Assembly: GCF_004354045.1 (NCBI RefSeq) | Contig: NZ_SMRT01000003.1 | Span: 450,727 to 514,726 of the forward strand | DNA length: 64,000 nucleotides | Direction of reading: 5' to 3' | Origin: Paenibacillus piri | GTDB taxonomy: Bacteria > Bacillota > Bacilli > Paenibacillales > NBRC-103111 | Part shown: positions 1 to 8,306 of the stretch, piece after piece | Position numbering within the stretch: the stretch's first letter is position 1 | How the letters are laid out: every line of letters begins with the position of its first letter | Translations under genes and position numbers: made by a program | Notes under the pieces: generated by a model | Databases searched by the model: none | Told to the model about the DNA's origin: nothing | What the model saw: only the letters and a program-made list of their open reading frames with translations

Positions 1-553
1 TATACTGCCGTTCTTTAACGCCGAAGATGGCAAGTACGCCGGTGATAATGAGAATCCATCCGAGCAGATGAAACGATTGCGCGAATCCGAGCTTCGCGAC
101 TAGGAATGCGCCTGCAGCCGGGCTAAGCACCGAGGCCATCGTATGCACGAAGCCGTTGCCCGCCATCAGCTTGCTCTGCTGGACGCTATCTTTGGCGATT
201 TTGGCCAGCAGGGACAAACATGCCGGAGAGAGGAAGGCAAGAACGAAACCGCTGATCGATCTGACGATGAGCAGGTCCCAGGGATCGGTAACCCGGGATT
301 GTACGAGCAGCACAATTCCTGCTACAATCAGGCTGAACACGATAAACCGTTTGCTGCCGTACTTATCGACACCATAGCCTGCAATCAGGTTGCCGGGCAA
401 ATGCGTAATCGAATAGACGCCCAGGATGAGTCCGATAAAGGATGGCGCCGCACCCAGCGAGATGGCGAACGGTGAAAGTATCGGATATTGCGCGTGCAGA
501 TCGAAAAAGGCTACGAACATAAACAAATAAAGCCATATAGCGGTTTTCAACAT
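1..553 (-). CDS. MFS transporter, N-terminal part (cut by window edge)
   Basis: The reading frame runs leftwards off the window, so only about the first 184 residues are seen. They begin MLKTAIWLYLFMFVAFFDLH and contain several hydrophobic helices with the loop GYGVDKYGSKR after helix 2, which fits the conserved G-x-x-x-D-x-x-G-R/K-x motif between helices 2 and 3 of the major facilitator superfamily. The rest of the seen part has Gly/Ala/Ser-rich helices typical of MFS proteins. The start is uncertain: GAGG at 559-562 lies 5 nt from ATG 553 and 8 nt from an in-frame TTG at 550, and a further ATG exists at 556. The substrate cannot be told from this part. It is divergent from the small membrane genes to its right. 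Confidence 0.8.
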   Translation of the reverse strand, partial: MLKTAIWLYLFMFVAFFDLHAQYPILSPFAISLGAAPSFIGLILGVYSITHLPGNLIAGYGVDKYGSKRFIVFSLIVAGIVLLVQSRVTDPWDLLIVRSISGFVLAFLSPACLSLLAKIAKDSVQQSKLMAGNGFVHTMASVLSPAAGAFLVAKLGFAQSFHLLGWILIITGVLAIFGVKERQY

Positions 554-713
554 CATCACCTCAAGTATGATCATTAACTACTGCTTATCCGTCTATCATT
601 ACTTTTACGTGACAAGCCTTGGGGTTAGTACCATTATTTTCGCGGCAGCCCGACGGAAGGTCATCGCAACGGACTGCACAAGCTATTATGTTCAGAAAGG
701 CGGATGCCGGCAG

Positions 714-869
714 GTGGATCCATTTATATTGATTTCGGTCATTATCGTTCTTCTTGCTTTGTTCAGACTGCGTTCGACATACCGCCGCGCGCGGAAAGCC
801 GATCGTTCGGATGAAATTCAGGAGAAGCTGGCCGCGCTGAGAAAAAAACGGAATGAAGACAACAAATAA
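714..869 (+). CDS. small single-pass membrane protein
   Basis: About 51 residues starting from GTG (VDPFILISVIIVLLALFRLR): one N-terminal hydrophobic segment followed by a strongly charged, Arg/Lys/Glu-rich tail ending RKKRNEDNK that should be cytoplasmic and helical. An AAAGG at 696-700 lies about 13 nt upstream, rather far. The open frame extends further upstream to 567, but that part is not hydrophobic or protein-like, so I prefer the short form. No family is recognised. It precedes another membrane-anchored unknown protein and may share its transcript. Confidence 0.5.
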   Translation: MDPFILISVIIVLLALFRLRSTYRRARKADRSDEIQEKLAALRKKRNEDNK

Positions 870-939
870 GAAGGGGTTTTAGTTTCAAGCAAATTTGTTG
901 CTCATTAATATTGAAAAGGTGTAGAGGGAGAGATGAAAT

Positions 940-1362
940 TTGGATTTCGTAATGTCTTTTTTGCAGGAACGCTGGTTTATTATCGTGGCGGCGATCGTTG
1001 TGCTGTTTCTCGTCGTACGGATTGTAAAAACGGTCGTCAAATGGGTTATTGTATTGGCGGTACTGGCCGGATTGTATTTCTACGGCGCGAGCTATAAGGA
1101 CCAGCTGCTTGATCTGGGCTCGGTTGTCTCGGCCAATGTAAAAAATCAGGCCGTCTCTGCGTTCTCTAATGAAATGAAGGATGCGCAGTACAAGCAAAAT
1201 TCGGATGGCACATTCACCGTCACGACGAAAAGCCTGAAGCTGGATGGCAATCCCGGCTCGAATGAAGTCAAGGTGACATTCATGAACCAGTCTTTTACGA
1301 TGAAGCTGGACGATGCGCTGAACGCGCTCATCGAGCAGGCGAAGAAAAACGCGAAGCTGTAA
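940..1362 (+). CDS. membrane-anchored protein of unknown function
   Basis: 140 residues from a TTG start 6 nt after the Shine-Dalgarno sequence GAGGGAGAGA (924-933); an ATG at 952 is further away (about 18 nt). Two adjacent hydrophobic stretches near residues 12-50 are followed by a soluble C-terminal part (about 50-140) with a beta-rich middle (DGTFTVTTKSLKLDG, then EVKVTF) and a helical end rich in Ala and Lys. I do not recognise the family. It sits directly in front of the transglutaminase-domain protein, with that gene's ribosome-binding site overlapping this stop codon, so the two are very likely co-transcribed and may act together at the membrane. Confidence 0.75.
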   Translation: MDFVMSFLQERWFIIVAAIVVLFLVVRIVKTVVKWVIVLAVLAGLYFYGASYKDQLLDLGSVVSANVKNQAVSAFSNEMKDAQYKQNSDGTFTVTTKSLKLDGNPGSNEVKVTFMNQSFTMKLDDALNALIEQAKKNAKL

Positions 1363-1377
1363 GGGGAGTTGAGTCCA

Positions 1378-2538
1378 ATGAGCGAAGCATGGCAGGAGAT
1401 TAGCGCGGCAAACGGGATTACATTGCTGCTGGCAGCCATTGTGCTCCTATCCGTTATCATGGGGTTAGTCCGCGGCGCTTCGACCTCGGCCAAACAGTTC
1501 CTGCTCATGGCTTCGGAAGGCGCTGCCGTTATTCTCGGGCTTGTCATCGGCTGGAAGCTGGCGAATTGGCTGTCGCCGCATGTGCAGATGTGGCTGACAT
1601 CGCTGCAAATTGCCATTCCTTCGCGTGAGCTCGGTTTTTTCGAGCAGATGTATTATACAGGCGTGACCGCGGTTCGCGATTTTCCGCTGCTCCGCATCGG
1701 GATTATTTTCATACTCGGCTATATCATTTCGAAGCAAGTGCTGCTTCGGATTTTCGATTCGATCCTGGTCGGGTGGACGGTTCGAACCGTAGAGCCGGAT
1801 CGGCATCATGAGCGCAGCCGCCGGCCTGCCTTGATCAGCAGCCTGGCCGGGGGCGTTATCGGTTGTGTGATCGGAGCCGGCCGCGCTCTGCTCGTGATCG
1901 CGGCGTTATTTATCGTCGCTTCACTGTTTCCCCAGTCGCCTGCTGCTGCATACATTCAAGCGTCGGACTTGTACCGGAAGGGCGCGAACGAAATTATCAA
2001 GCCGGTAACCGGCGACTTTCTGGCCGACAAGCTGCCGGTGTTTACGAGAGCGGTCGAACAGGAGTTCGCGAATATATTGCAGCGCAAATACGAGGTGCTT
2101 GACGCCAATGTTCCGGCGGATATCGCCCAGGCGGCAAAGGAAGTGACGGCCAAAGGCAGGACGGACGAGGATAAGGCGAGACTGCTTTACAGCTGGGTAG
2201 GCACCCGGGTGAAATACGATTGGGATAAAGTGAATTTGTATGAGCAGAAACGAATTTGGAAGGAGCAGACGCCGGAAGAAACATTTGCGACCAAAAGCGG
2301 CGTCTGCATCGATTATTCCCGGCTGTATGCCGTGATGGCCCGTTCGGTCGGGCTTGACGTGAAGGTTGTGACCGGCCTGGGCTATGACGGGAGAGGCGGT
2401 TACGGTCCGCATGCATGGAACGAGGTTTATATCGCCGATATGCAGAAGTGGGTCCCGTTGGACGCTACTTGGGTCGCAAGCGGAGGCAATTGGTTCGATC
2501 CGCCGAATTTCGATCAAACGCATATCCGGGAGGCTTAA
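1378..2538 (+). CDS. membrane protein with C-terminal transglutaminase-like domain
   Basis: 386 residues. The N-terminal half (about 15-200) has several membrane helices with a CvpA-like look (VRGASTSAKQF, then RPALISSLAGGVIGCVIG). The C-terminal part is a transglutaminase-like cysteine protease fold: Cys310 in GVCIDYSRL, His345 in PHAWNEVY and Asp362 in PLDATW form the expected catalytic triad. Family members act as proteases or crosslinking enzymes; the substrate here is unknown, and topology would decide which side of the membrane the enzyme works on. The ATG at 1378 is 9 nt after AAGGGGAG; a TTG at 1369 directly abuts that site and is less likely. Confidence 0.85.
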   Translation: MSEAWQEISAANGITLLLAAIVLLSVIMGLVRGASTSAKQFLLMASEGAAVILGLVIGWKLANWLSPHVQMWLTSLQIAIPSRELGFFEQMYYTGVTAVRDFPLLRIGIIFILGYIISKQVLLRIFDSILVGWTVRTVEPDRHHERSRRPALISSLAGGVIGCVIGAGRALLVIAALFIVASLFPQSPAAAYIQASDLYRKGANEIIKPVTGDFLADKLPVFTRAVEQEFANILQRKYEVLDANVPADIAQAAKEVTAKGRTDEDKARLLYSWVGTRVKYDWDKVNLYEQKRIWKEQTPEETFATKSGVCIDYSRLYAVMARSVGLDVKVVTGLGYDGRGGYGPHAWNEVYIADMQKWVPLDATWVASGGNWFDPPNFDQTHIREA

Positions 2539-2761
2539 TCCGTAAAGCGGCGTGTCCGCCATGCGGGTAAGCCTTCTTTTTTCTTCACTCCCGCGGATTT
2601 TCCACTTTACGGCGAATTATGTTAAACTGTTGGAGGCAGCCTTTGCGAATGCTGTCGGCAAGCGGTTTTTCGGAGATGCTATGCTGCATCCGCGACCGAA
2701 ACGCGCCACCCGAGCCCGCTGTTCAAGCATTTTGGTAAGGAAAAAGGAGTGTCAGCAGGCA

Positions 2762-4816
2762 ATGAAAATAAGAAAGTCGATGTCCGTAGAAGATCCTCAG
2801 CAGCAGGAAGCGACGAAGCGCCGTCATTTTACGGTTCGTGTGAATTTGTTGTTTTTTTGTATATTTTTTCTGTTTTCGGTGCTTATTGTGCGTCTGGCGA
2901 TACTGCAGTTTGTCGAAGGCAAGCAGCTTAAGGAGGAGGAAGCCAAGACGGCAGTGCGCCCTTCGCCAATTGCGCCGATCCGGGGCAATATTTACGATGC
3001 CAACGGTTATCCGCTTGCTTTCACCTCTTCGGCGCAATCCCTCTATTTCCGAATGGAATCCGATCAAAAGAAGGACGATATCGTGGCGCTGGCCCGCAAG
3101 CTGGAGCAAATTTTCAGCGAATACGGCACCCCTACCAACAGTCCGCTGACGGCCGCCGGAATTATTAAAGAGATGGATGTCGGTTACGATCTGGATAAAA
3201 ACACGACATCGCCGCCCAGCTATTCCTTCGTACCGCGCCGCATTAAATCGGGCTTGTCGCCACAGGAAATCGCCTTTATTCTGGAGCATCGCGACGAGCT
3301 GAAATGGCTGGAAATTATGGAGGAGAGCATCCGTACCTATGATCCGGGCACGATTGCCGTACAGCTGATCGGTTACATGAGGCCTTTTTCCAGAGCGAGA
3401 GAACCGAAAAACGGACTGGAATTTTATAAAAACAAAGACAATACGCAGGGTTACCTGGATACCGAGGATGTCGGTTATGACGGGATTGAGCTGATGTATC
3501 AGGAAGAACTGCGCGGTCAAAACGGGATGAAAACATACCCGGTCAACGCCTCCGACAAAATCATCGGCAAAGTTCAGGTCGAAGCGCCGAAGAAGGGGAA
3601 CAACTTGTTCCTGACGATCAATAAGGATGTGCAGCAGGTTACGGAGCAGGCGATTCTCGATCAGTTGGACTATGCCAAATCGCCGGCGGCCCGCAATTCC
3701 CGTTACGGCTATGCGCCGAATGCAAGGGCAGGCTACGCCGTAGCGATGGAAGTGGATAGCGGACGGGTCGTCGCGATGGCCAGCATGCCCGACTACGATC
3801 CCGGCGTATGGAGCAGCGGTTTTTCGAATAATGAAGAGTTTCAGCGGATTCAGCCTTTTATAAACAATGGAACGATTACGACTGCATATCCCAATTATCC
3901 GCCGGAAGAGATGAAAAACCATCCCTCCTCGATCGTATATGTCGGTTCGATCATCAAACCGTTGTCCGTGCTGATCGGACTGAACGAAGGCTTGTTCGGC
4001 GTCAATACGATCTACAACGATACGGGAGTATTCACCTACGGGAAAGATAACAACGCAAGACTGACGAACTCCGATCGTGCGGCTTACGGACCGATCAATG
4101 CGGCTGATGCCATCTGGCATTCGTCCAACACCTATATGTCCGCGATGATCGGCAATCCGCTTTATTTGCGCGACGGTGCGAAGGCTCCCGATCTGTGGGA
4201 ATCGTATATGAACAAATTCGGTATGGGCGTTGTGACCGGCAGCGGTCTGCCGAGAGAGAACCCGGGCATCAGCGAATTTAAAGTCAATACGAAGGAAACG
4301 CTGCAGTCGCGGATGGTCTATGCATCATGGGGCCAGAATGAAAAATATACGACACTGCAAATGGCGCAATATGCGACCACGCTCGCGACCCGGGGCAAAA
4401 AACTGAGGCCGCTGCTCGTCGATAAAATCGAAACGTACGAAGGCAAGCCGGTCAGAAAGATCGAACCGGAAATTATGGAGGAGACGAATTTCCCCAAACC
4501 GTACTGGGATGCCGTCATCAAAGGGATGGAGAAGGTCGGTGTGCAGGGCTTCGACGACTTCCCATACAGCTTTGCCCGCAAGACAGGGACATCGACCCAA
4601 TCGGTCGGCGGTAAAATGATCGATAACGCCGTCTTTATCGCTTTCGCTCCGGTGAATAACCCGAAGCTGGCCGTTGCGGTCGTCGTGCCGGAGGGCGGCT
4701 TCGGGGCCTGGAATGCGGCGCCGATCGCAAGAAAAATTTTTGACGCGTATGATCAATATTACGGCTTGGACGGCGTGCCGAAGGGCGGTAAAGGCACAGC
4801 GTCTACACAGCAATAA
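2762..4816 (+). CDS. class B penicillin-binding protein (D,D-transpeptidase)
   Basis: 684 residues. A short cytoplasmic tail is followed by one membrane anchor (about residues 29-50), a PBP dimerisation domain starting near the RGNIYDANG motif, and a transpeptidase domain carrying all three signature motifs: S396-I-I-K399 (SxxK), S454-S455-N456 (SxN) and K607-T608-G609. It therefore should crosslink peptidoglycan peptides outside the membrane and bind beta-lactams. No PASTA repeats are present, unlike SpoVD or PbpB, so it is closer to the elongation-type PBP2 group. The frame is open from 2552, but the upstream 70 codons look non-coding and the ATG at 2762 follows AAAAAGGAG at a slightly long spacing. 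Confidence 0.9.
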   Translation: MKIRKSMSVEDPQQQEATKRRHFTVRVNLLFFCIFFLFSVLIVRLAILQFVEGKQLKEEEAKTAVRPSPIAPIRGNIYDANGYPLAFTSSAQSLYFRMESDQKKDDIVALARKLEQIFSEYGTPTNSPLTAAGIIKEMDVGYDLDKNTTSPPSYSFVPRRIKSGLSPQEIAFILEHRDELKWLEIMEESIRTYDPGTIAVQLIGYMRPFSRAREPKNGLEFYKNKDNTQGYLDTEDVGYDGIELMYQEELRGQNGMKTYPVNASDKIIGKVQVEAPKKGNNLFLTINKDVQQVTEQAILDQLDYAKSPAARNSRYGYAPNARAGYAVAMEVDSGRVVAMASMPDYDPGVWSSGFSNNEEFQRIQPFINNGTITTAYPNYPPEEMKNHPSSIVYVGSIIKPLSVLIGLNEGLFGVNTIYNDTGVFTYGKDNNARLTNSDRAAYGPINAADAIWHSSNTYMSAMIGNPLYLRDGAKAPDLWESYMNKFGMGVVTGSGLPRENPGISEFKVNTKETLQSRMVYASWGQNEKYTTLQMAQYATTLATRGKKLRPLLVDKIETYEGKPVRKIEPEIMEETNFPKPYWDAVIKGMEKVGVQGFDDFPYSFARKTGTSTQSVGGKMIDNAVFIAFAPVNNPKLAVAVVVPEGGFGAWNAAPIARKIFDAYDQYYGLDGVPKGGKGTASTQQ

Positions 4817-4824
4817 TCATTGCG

Positions 4825-4850
4825 GAAACTCCCTTCGGGGAGTTTCTTTG
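4825..4850 (+). terminator. intrinsic terminator after the PBP gene
   Basis: GAAACTCCC and GGGAGTTTC pair around a TTCG tetraloop, followed by TTTG. It starts 8 nt after the PBP stop codon. Confidence 0.85.
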
Positions 4851-4862
4851 TATGTAAAGTAC

Positions 4863-4935
4863 AAGTATCATTATTTGCTTCGCACAACCTTGACAAATCG
4901 AGCCCCTTCCCTACGGCGGTTGGATGTAACTGGTA
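4863..4935. repeat. dispersed intergenic repeat, C-type, degenerate copy
   Basis: The stretch contains TTGCTTCGCACAACCTTGAC, which recurs at 24121 and 43009 with small changes, and is preceded by AAAGTACAAG, resembling AGAAAGTATAAG of the other repeats. The right half (GAGCCCCTTCCCTACGGCGG) has diverged from the other copies, where it reads GACGGCGAAGCCGTTTA. It lies between the PBP terminator and the asnB promoter region. Confidence 0.6.
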
Positions 4936-4972
4936 ATTACGAGCTTATTTTCTGATCTTGCAGCGAATATGG

Positions 4973-4978
4973 TATACT
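4973..4978 (+). promoter_or_regulatory. likely -10 element of the asnB promoter
   Basis: TATACT sits in the context ATGGTATACTAATA about 67 nt before the asnB start. No good -35 hexamer is seen 16-18 nt upstream, so only the -10 is offered. Confidence 0.4.
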
Positions 4979-5044
4979 AATATATTGATTCATATATTGG
5001 GTCTATATTTTGGCTGTTTGGACGCTTGAGGAGGAAATGTAAAC

Positions 5045-6922
5045 ATGTGCGGGATCACCGGAGCGATGTATTTTGAAGATAGGGAACCGTCCCAGACGAT
5101 GCTCAAGGCCATGACGGACTGCATTGTGCACCGCGGGCCGAACGATGTTGGATTTTGGGGTGAAAACCGCATAGGATTAGGCTTTCGCAGGCTGTCCATC
5201 ATCGATTTGAAAGAGGGTCACCAACCGCTTTCCAACGAGGACGATTCGGTATGGATCGTATTCAATGGAGAAATTTATAATTATAAATATTTGCGGCACG
5301 AGCTTCAGGAAAAAGGACATCAATTCAAAACGCACAGCGATACCGAGGTCATCGTACATTTGTACGAGGAATACGGCGAGGAATGCGTGCACCGGCTGCG
5401 CGGGATGTTCGGCTTTGTCATCTGGGACCGCAGAAAAAAACGGCTGTTCGGCGCGCGCGATCATTTCGGAATCAAGCCGTTCTACTACTACAAGGACAGC
5501 AAACGATTTTTGTTCGGCTCCGAGATTAAAAGCCTGCTAGCTGCAAACGGCATGGACCGGAACATACATACGGAGAGCCTGCTTAATTATTTGACATTTC
5601 AATACGTGCCCGAGCCGGATACGATGTTCAGAGGCATCCGCAAGCTGCCGCCGGGTCACTGCATTTCGATCGGCTATGACGGGGATATGAGCATCCGCCG
5701 TTACTGGGATCCGATGTTCGAACCGGAGGAGCGCCCGTTTGCCGACTACGTGGAGCAAATCCGCGAAGGCTTGAAGGATTCGGTCATTCACCATATGCAG
5801 AGCGATGTGGACCGCGGCTGCTTCCTGTCCAGCGGCATCGACTCGACGGCGATCGCGGCGCATATGAGGTCGATCGAGCCGATCCGGACGTTCTCTGTCG
5901 GCTTCGAAGGGCCGAACAACGAAACGGAGATCGCGCGTCAAACCGCGAAGGCGCTGGATACGGAGCATTATGCGAAAATCATTACGCAGCAGGACTTTTT
6001 TAACGCGCTGCCGAAAGCCGTATGGCATCAGGACGAGCCGGTGGCCGATCCTTCGGCTATTGCGCTGTATCACGTCGCGCAGCTGGCGCGCGAGCATGTC
6101 ACGGTGACGCTTTCCGGCGAAGGCGCCGACGAGCTGTTCGGCGGCTACCGCATTTACCGCGAGCCGCTGTCGCTTGCCCCGATCGAGCGGCTGCCGCTGC
6201 CGTTAAAGCGGCTGCTGCATGCGGTGGCGCGCCTCCTGCCGGGCGGAATGTACGGCCGAAATTATGTACTGCGCGGCACGACGCCGCTCGAGCAGCGGTT
6301 TATCGGCAATGCGAAAATATTCACCGAGGACATGAAGGCCGAGGTTGTGCGGATCGATAAGGAAATGCTGCGCAGCTACCGCAATCCGCTGCAAATCGCA
6401 CAGCAGTTTTACGAGAAGACGCGCCATCAGGATCCGGTGACGCGCATGCAGTATATCGACATGAATCTGTGGATGCCGGGCGATATACTGATGAAAGCGG
6501 ACAAGATGACGATGGCGCATTCCCTGGAGCTGCGCGTCCCGTTCCTGGATGTGGAGTTGTACGAGGTCGCGCGAAAAATTCCGGCACGCTACCGGATAGC
6601 CGAAGGCACGACCAAGTACATTTTCCGCAAAGCGATGGAAGGCATCATTCCCGACTTTATCCTGGGCCGACCGAAGCTCGGCTTTCCCGTGCCGCTCCGC
6701 GATTGGTTAAAGGGCAATCAGGGCGGCGTCATGATGGAGCAGATCGCCTCAAGCGGCGTCGAGGATTATATTAATATGGATACGGTGCGCAGAATGGTTC
6801 AGCTGCACCAGAACGGGCAGGGCGACTACGCGCGCAGGCTGTGGACGATTTATATGTTCGCCTTATGGCATGCGACTTATTTGGAAGAGCTGCCGAGACC
6901 GACGTTTGCCGAAGCATTGTAA
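5045..6922 (+). CDS. asnB: asparagine synthase (glutamine-hydrolysing)
   Basis: 625 residues starting MCGITGAMYF, so Cys2 becomes the N-terminal nucleophile of the class II glutamine amidotransferase domain (about residues 1-210, with the RRLSIIDL and FNGEIYNY motifs). The C-terminal synthase domain (about 240-600) carries the ATP-pyrophosphatase loop LSSGIDSTA and the ELFGGY motif. It makes asparagine from aspartate, ATP and glutamine in the cytoplasm. Length fits the AsnB/AsnO group, in which several paralogues exist per genome, some with sporulation or cell-wall amidation roles, so the exact paralogue is not certain. A GAGGAGGA ribosome site precedes it. The HAD gene follows closely and may be co-transcribed. 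Confidence 0.92.
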   Translation: MCGITGAMYFEDREPSQTMLKAMTDCIVHRGPNDVGFWGENRIGLGFRRLSIIDLKEGHQPLSNEDDSVWIVFNGEIYNYKYLRHELQEKGHQFKTHSDTEVIVHLYEEYGEECVHRLRGMFGFVIWDRRKKRLFGARDHFGIKPFYYYKDSKRFLFGSEIKSLLAANGMDRNIHTESLLNYLTFQYVPEPDTMFRGIRKLPPGHCISIGYDGDMSIRRYWDPMFEPEERPFADYVEQIREGLKDSVIHHMQSDVDRGCFLSSGIDSTAIAAHMRSIEPIRTFSVGFEGPNNETEIARQTAKALDTEHYAKIITQQDFFNALPKAVWHQDEPVADPSAIALYHVAQLAREHVTVTLSGEGADELFGGYRIYREPLSLAPIERLPLPLKRLLHAVARLLPGGMYGRNYVLRGTTPLEQRFIGNAKIFTEDMKAEVVRIDKEMLRSYRNPLQIAQQFYEKTRHQDPVTRMQYIDMNLWMPGDILMKADKMTMAHSLELRVPFLDVELYEVARKIPARYRIAEGTTKYIFRKAMEGIIPDFILGRPKLGFPVPLRDWLKGNQGGVMMEQIASSGVEDYINMDTVRRMVQLHQNGQGDYARRLWTIYMFALWHATYLEELPRPTFAEAL

Positions 6923-6950
6923 CTCTTACGTAAAGGGGACTGGATCGTAC

Positions 6951-7688
6951 GTGGGCAATTATAAACTGATCGCTCTGGATATGGATGGAACGCTGTTAAC
7001 GGAGGACAAGCTCATTTCAGCGGATAACAAAGCGGCGATCAAGGCGGCCCATGCGGCCGGCGTTACCGTCATGTTCGCGACAGGCCGGGGCATACAAAAT
7101 GTAGCGGCCTATGTAGAGGAGCTGCAGTTGTCGGCACCGATCGTGACCGTGAACGGCAGCGAGGTGTGGGCGGCGCCCGGCATTTTGCACAGCCGTACGC
7201 TGATGGATACGGCGCTGATCCGTGAAATGCACGCCATCGCGCTGGAATATGACACATGGTATTGGGCCTATGCGGTGCAGGAAATATTCAACCGGGACAA
7301 ATGGACCGATGAAGTCGATTCGAAGCAGTGGCTGAAATTCGGCTACTATTACGAGGATGCCGATAAGCTGGAGGCGATCCGCAGCAGGCTGGCTTCCTGG
7401 GATGCTTTGGAATTGACCAATTCGCATCCGTTCAATATTGAGATCAATCCGAAAGGCATTAACAAAGCGAGCGGAATCAGGCAAGTATGCGGATTGCTCG
7501 GCATCGACATGTCGCAGGTCATTGCGATGGGCGACAGCTTGAACGACGAGTCCATGATTCGCGCAGCGGGTCTCGGCGTAGCGATGGGCAATGCGCAGGA
7601 TGAGGTCAAACGGCTGGCCGATGTCGTTACGGAGACGAATGAGGAGCACGGCGTAGCTCGTATCATCGAGCGATATGTACTCTCTTGA
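6951..7688 (+). CDS. HAD-superfamily Cof-type phosphatase
   Basis: 245 residues from a GTG start 11 nt after AAAGGGGA. Motif I is LDMDGTLL near the N-terminus (nucleophile Asp10), motif II is FATGR, the motif III lysine lies in NPKGINKASG, and motif IV is GDSLNDESM. The C2-type cap lies between motifs II and III. These are features of the Cof/YidA group, cytoplasmic phosphatases acting on sugar phosphates, flavin precursors or similar small molecules; the substrate is not predictable. The frame remains open upstream into asnB but the sequence there is the shadow of asnB. Confidence 0.88.
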   Translation: MGNYKLIALDMDGTLLTEDKLISADNKAAIKAAHAAGVTVMFATGRGIQNVAAYVEELQLSAPIVTVNGSEVWAAPGILHSRTLMDTALIREMHAIALEYDTWYWAYAVQEIFNRDKWTDEVDSKQWLKFGYYYEDADKLEAIRSRLASWDALELTNSHPFNIEINPKGINKASGIRQVCGLLGIDMSQVIAMGDSLNDESMIRAAGLGVAMGNAQDEVKRLADVVTETNEEHGVARIIERYVLS

Positions 7689-7742
7689 TGCCGCCGCGCC
7701 GTGTCCGGCTGTACAGTCCTTTAAGTTCGAGGAGGAAAATCG

Positions 7743-8228
7743 ATGGTTATTGCAGCATGGATCCTGGTGATCGTACTGTTTATCGTCGGAATGGCGGGTG
7801 CGGTCTATCCGGTGCTTCCCGGAGCCATCGCCATTTACGCGGCTTATTTCGCGTACGGATGGATGGTCGGATTCAATTCCTTCGGGCTATGGTTTTGGCT
7901 GACCCAGACGACACTGCTCGCCATTCTGCTTATTGCGGATTATGCGGTGAGTGCGCTGGGGGTCAAAAAATTCGGGGGTACGAAAGCGTCTGTCATCGGC
8001 AGTACGGTCGGTCTGCTGCTGGGGCCGTTCGTGATCCCGGTAGCGGGCTTGCTGATCGGACCTTTCCTTGGCGCCGTCATCGGCGAGCTGATCGTCGGAA
8101 CCGAGTGGAAGCAGTCGCTGCGGGCCGGGTTGGGCGCGCTTGTCGGCTTTTTCTCAAGCGTCGTCGTAAAGGTGCTGCTGCAGGGACTGATGATATTGTT
8201 ATTCTTCATCTGGATATTTTGGAACTGA
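7743..8228 (+). CDS. DUF456 family membrane protein
   Basis: 161 residues, almost entirely hydrophobic with about five membrane segments. The glycine-rich stretch VIGSTVGLLLGPFVIPVAG followed by GPFLGAVIGELIVG is the hallmark of DUF456 (YqgC-like) proteins. GAGGAAAA precedes the ATG. The function of the family is unknown. It lies 54 nt after the HAD gene and 78 nt before the flippase gene, all in one direction. Confidence 0.82.
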   Translation: MVIAAWILVIVLFIVGMAGAVYPVLPGAIAIYAAYFAYGWMVGFNSFGLWFWLTQTTLLAILLIADYAVSALGVKKFGGTKASVIGSTVGLLLGPFVIPVAGLLIGPFLGAVIGELIVGTEWKQSLRAGLGALVGFFSSVVVKVLLQGLMILLFFIWIFWN

Positions 8229-8306
8229 TTATTGCTCAGCCGTGCCGCAGCGTTGGCGAACGCTATCGGTACGGCCGCTGCATGCAAGCGGGGAGAAGGG
8301 AACGTT

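Noticed and set aside
2723..4120. 465-codon frame on the minus strand
   Set aside because: Antisense shadow of the penicillin-binding protein gene.
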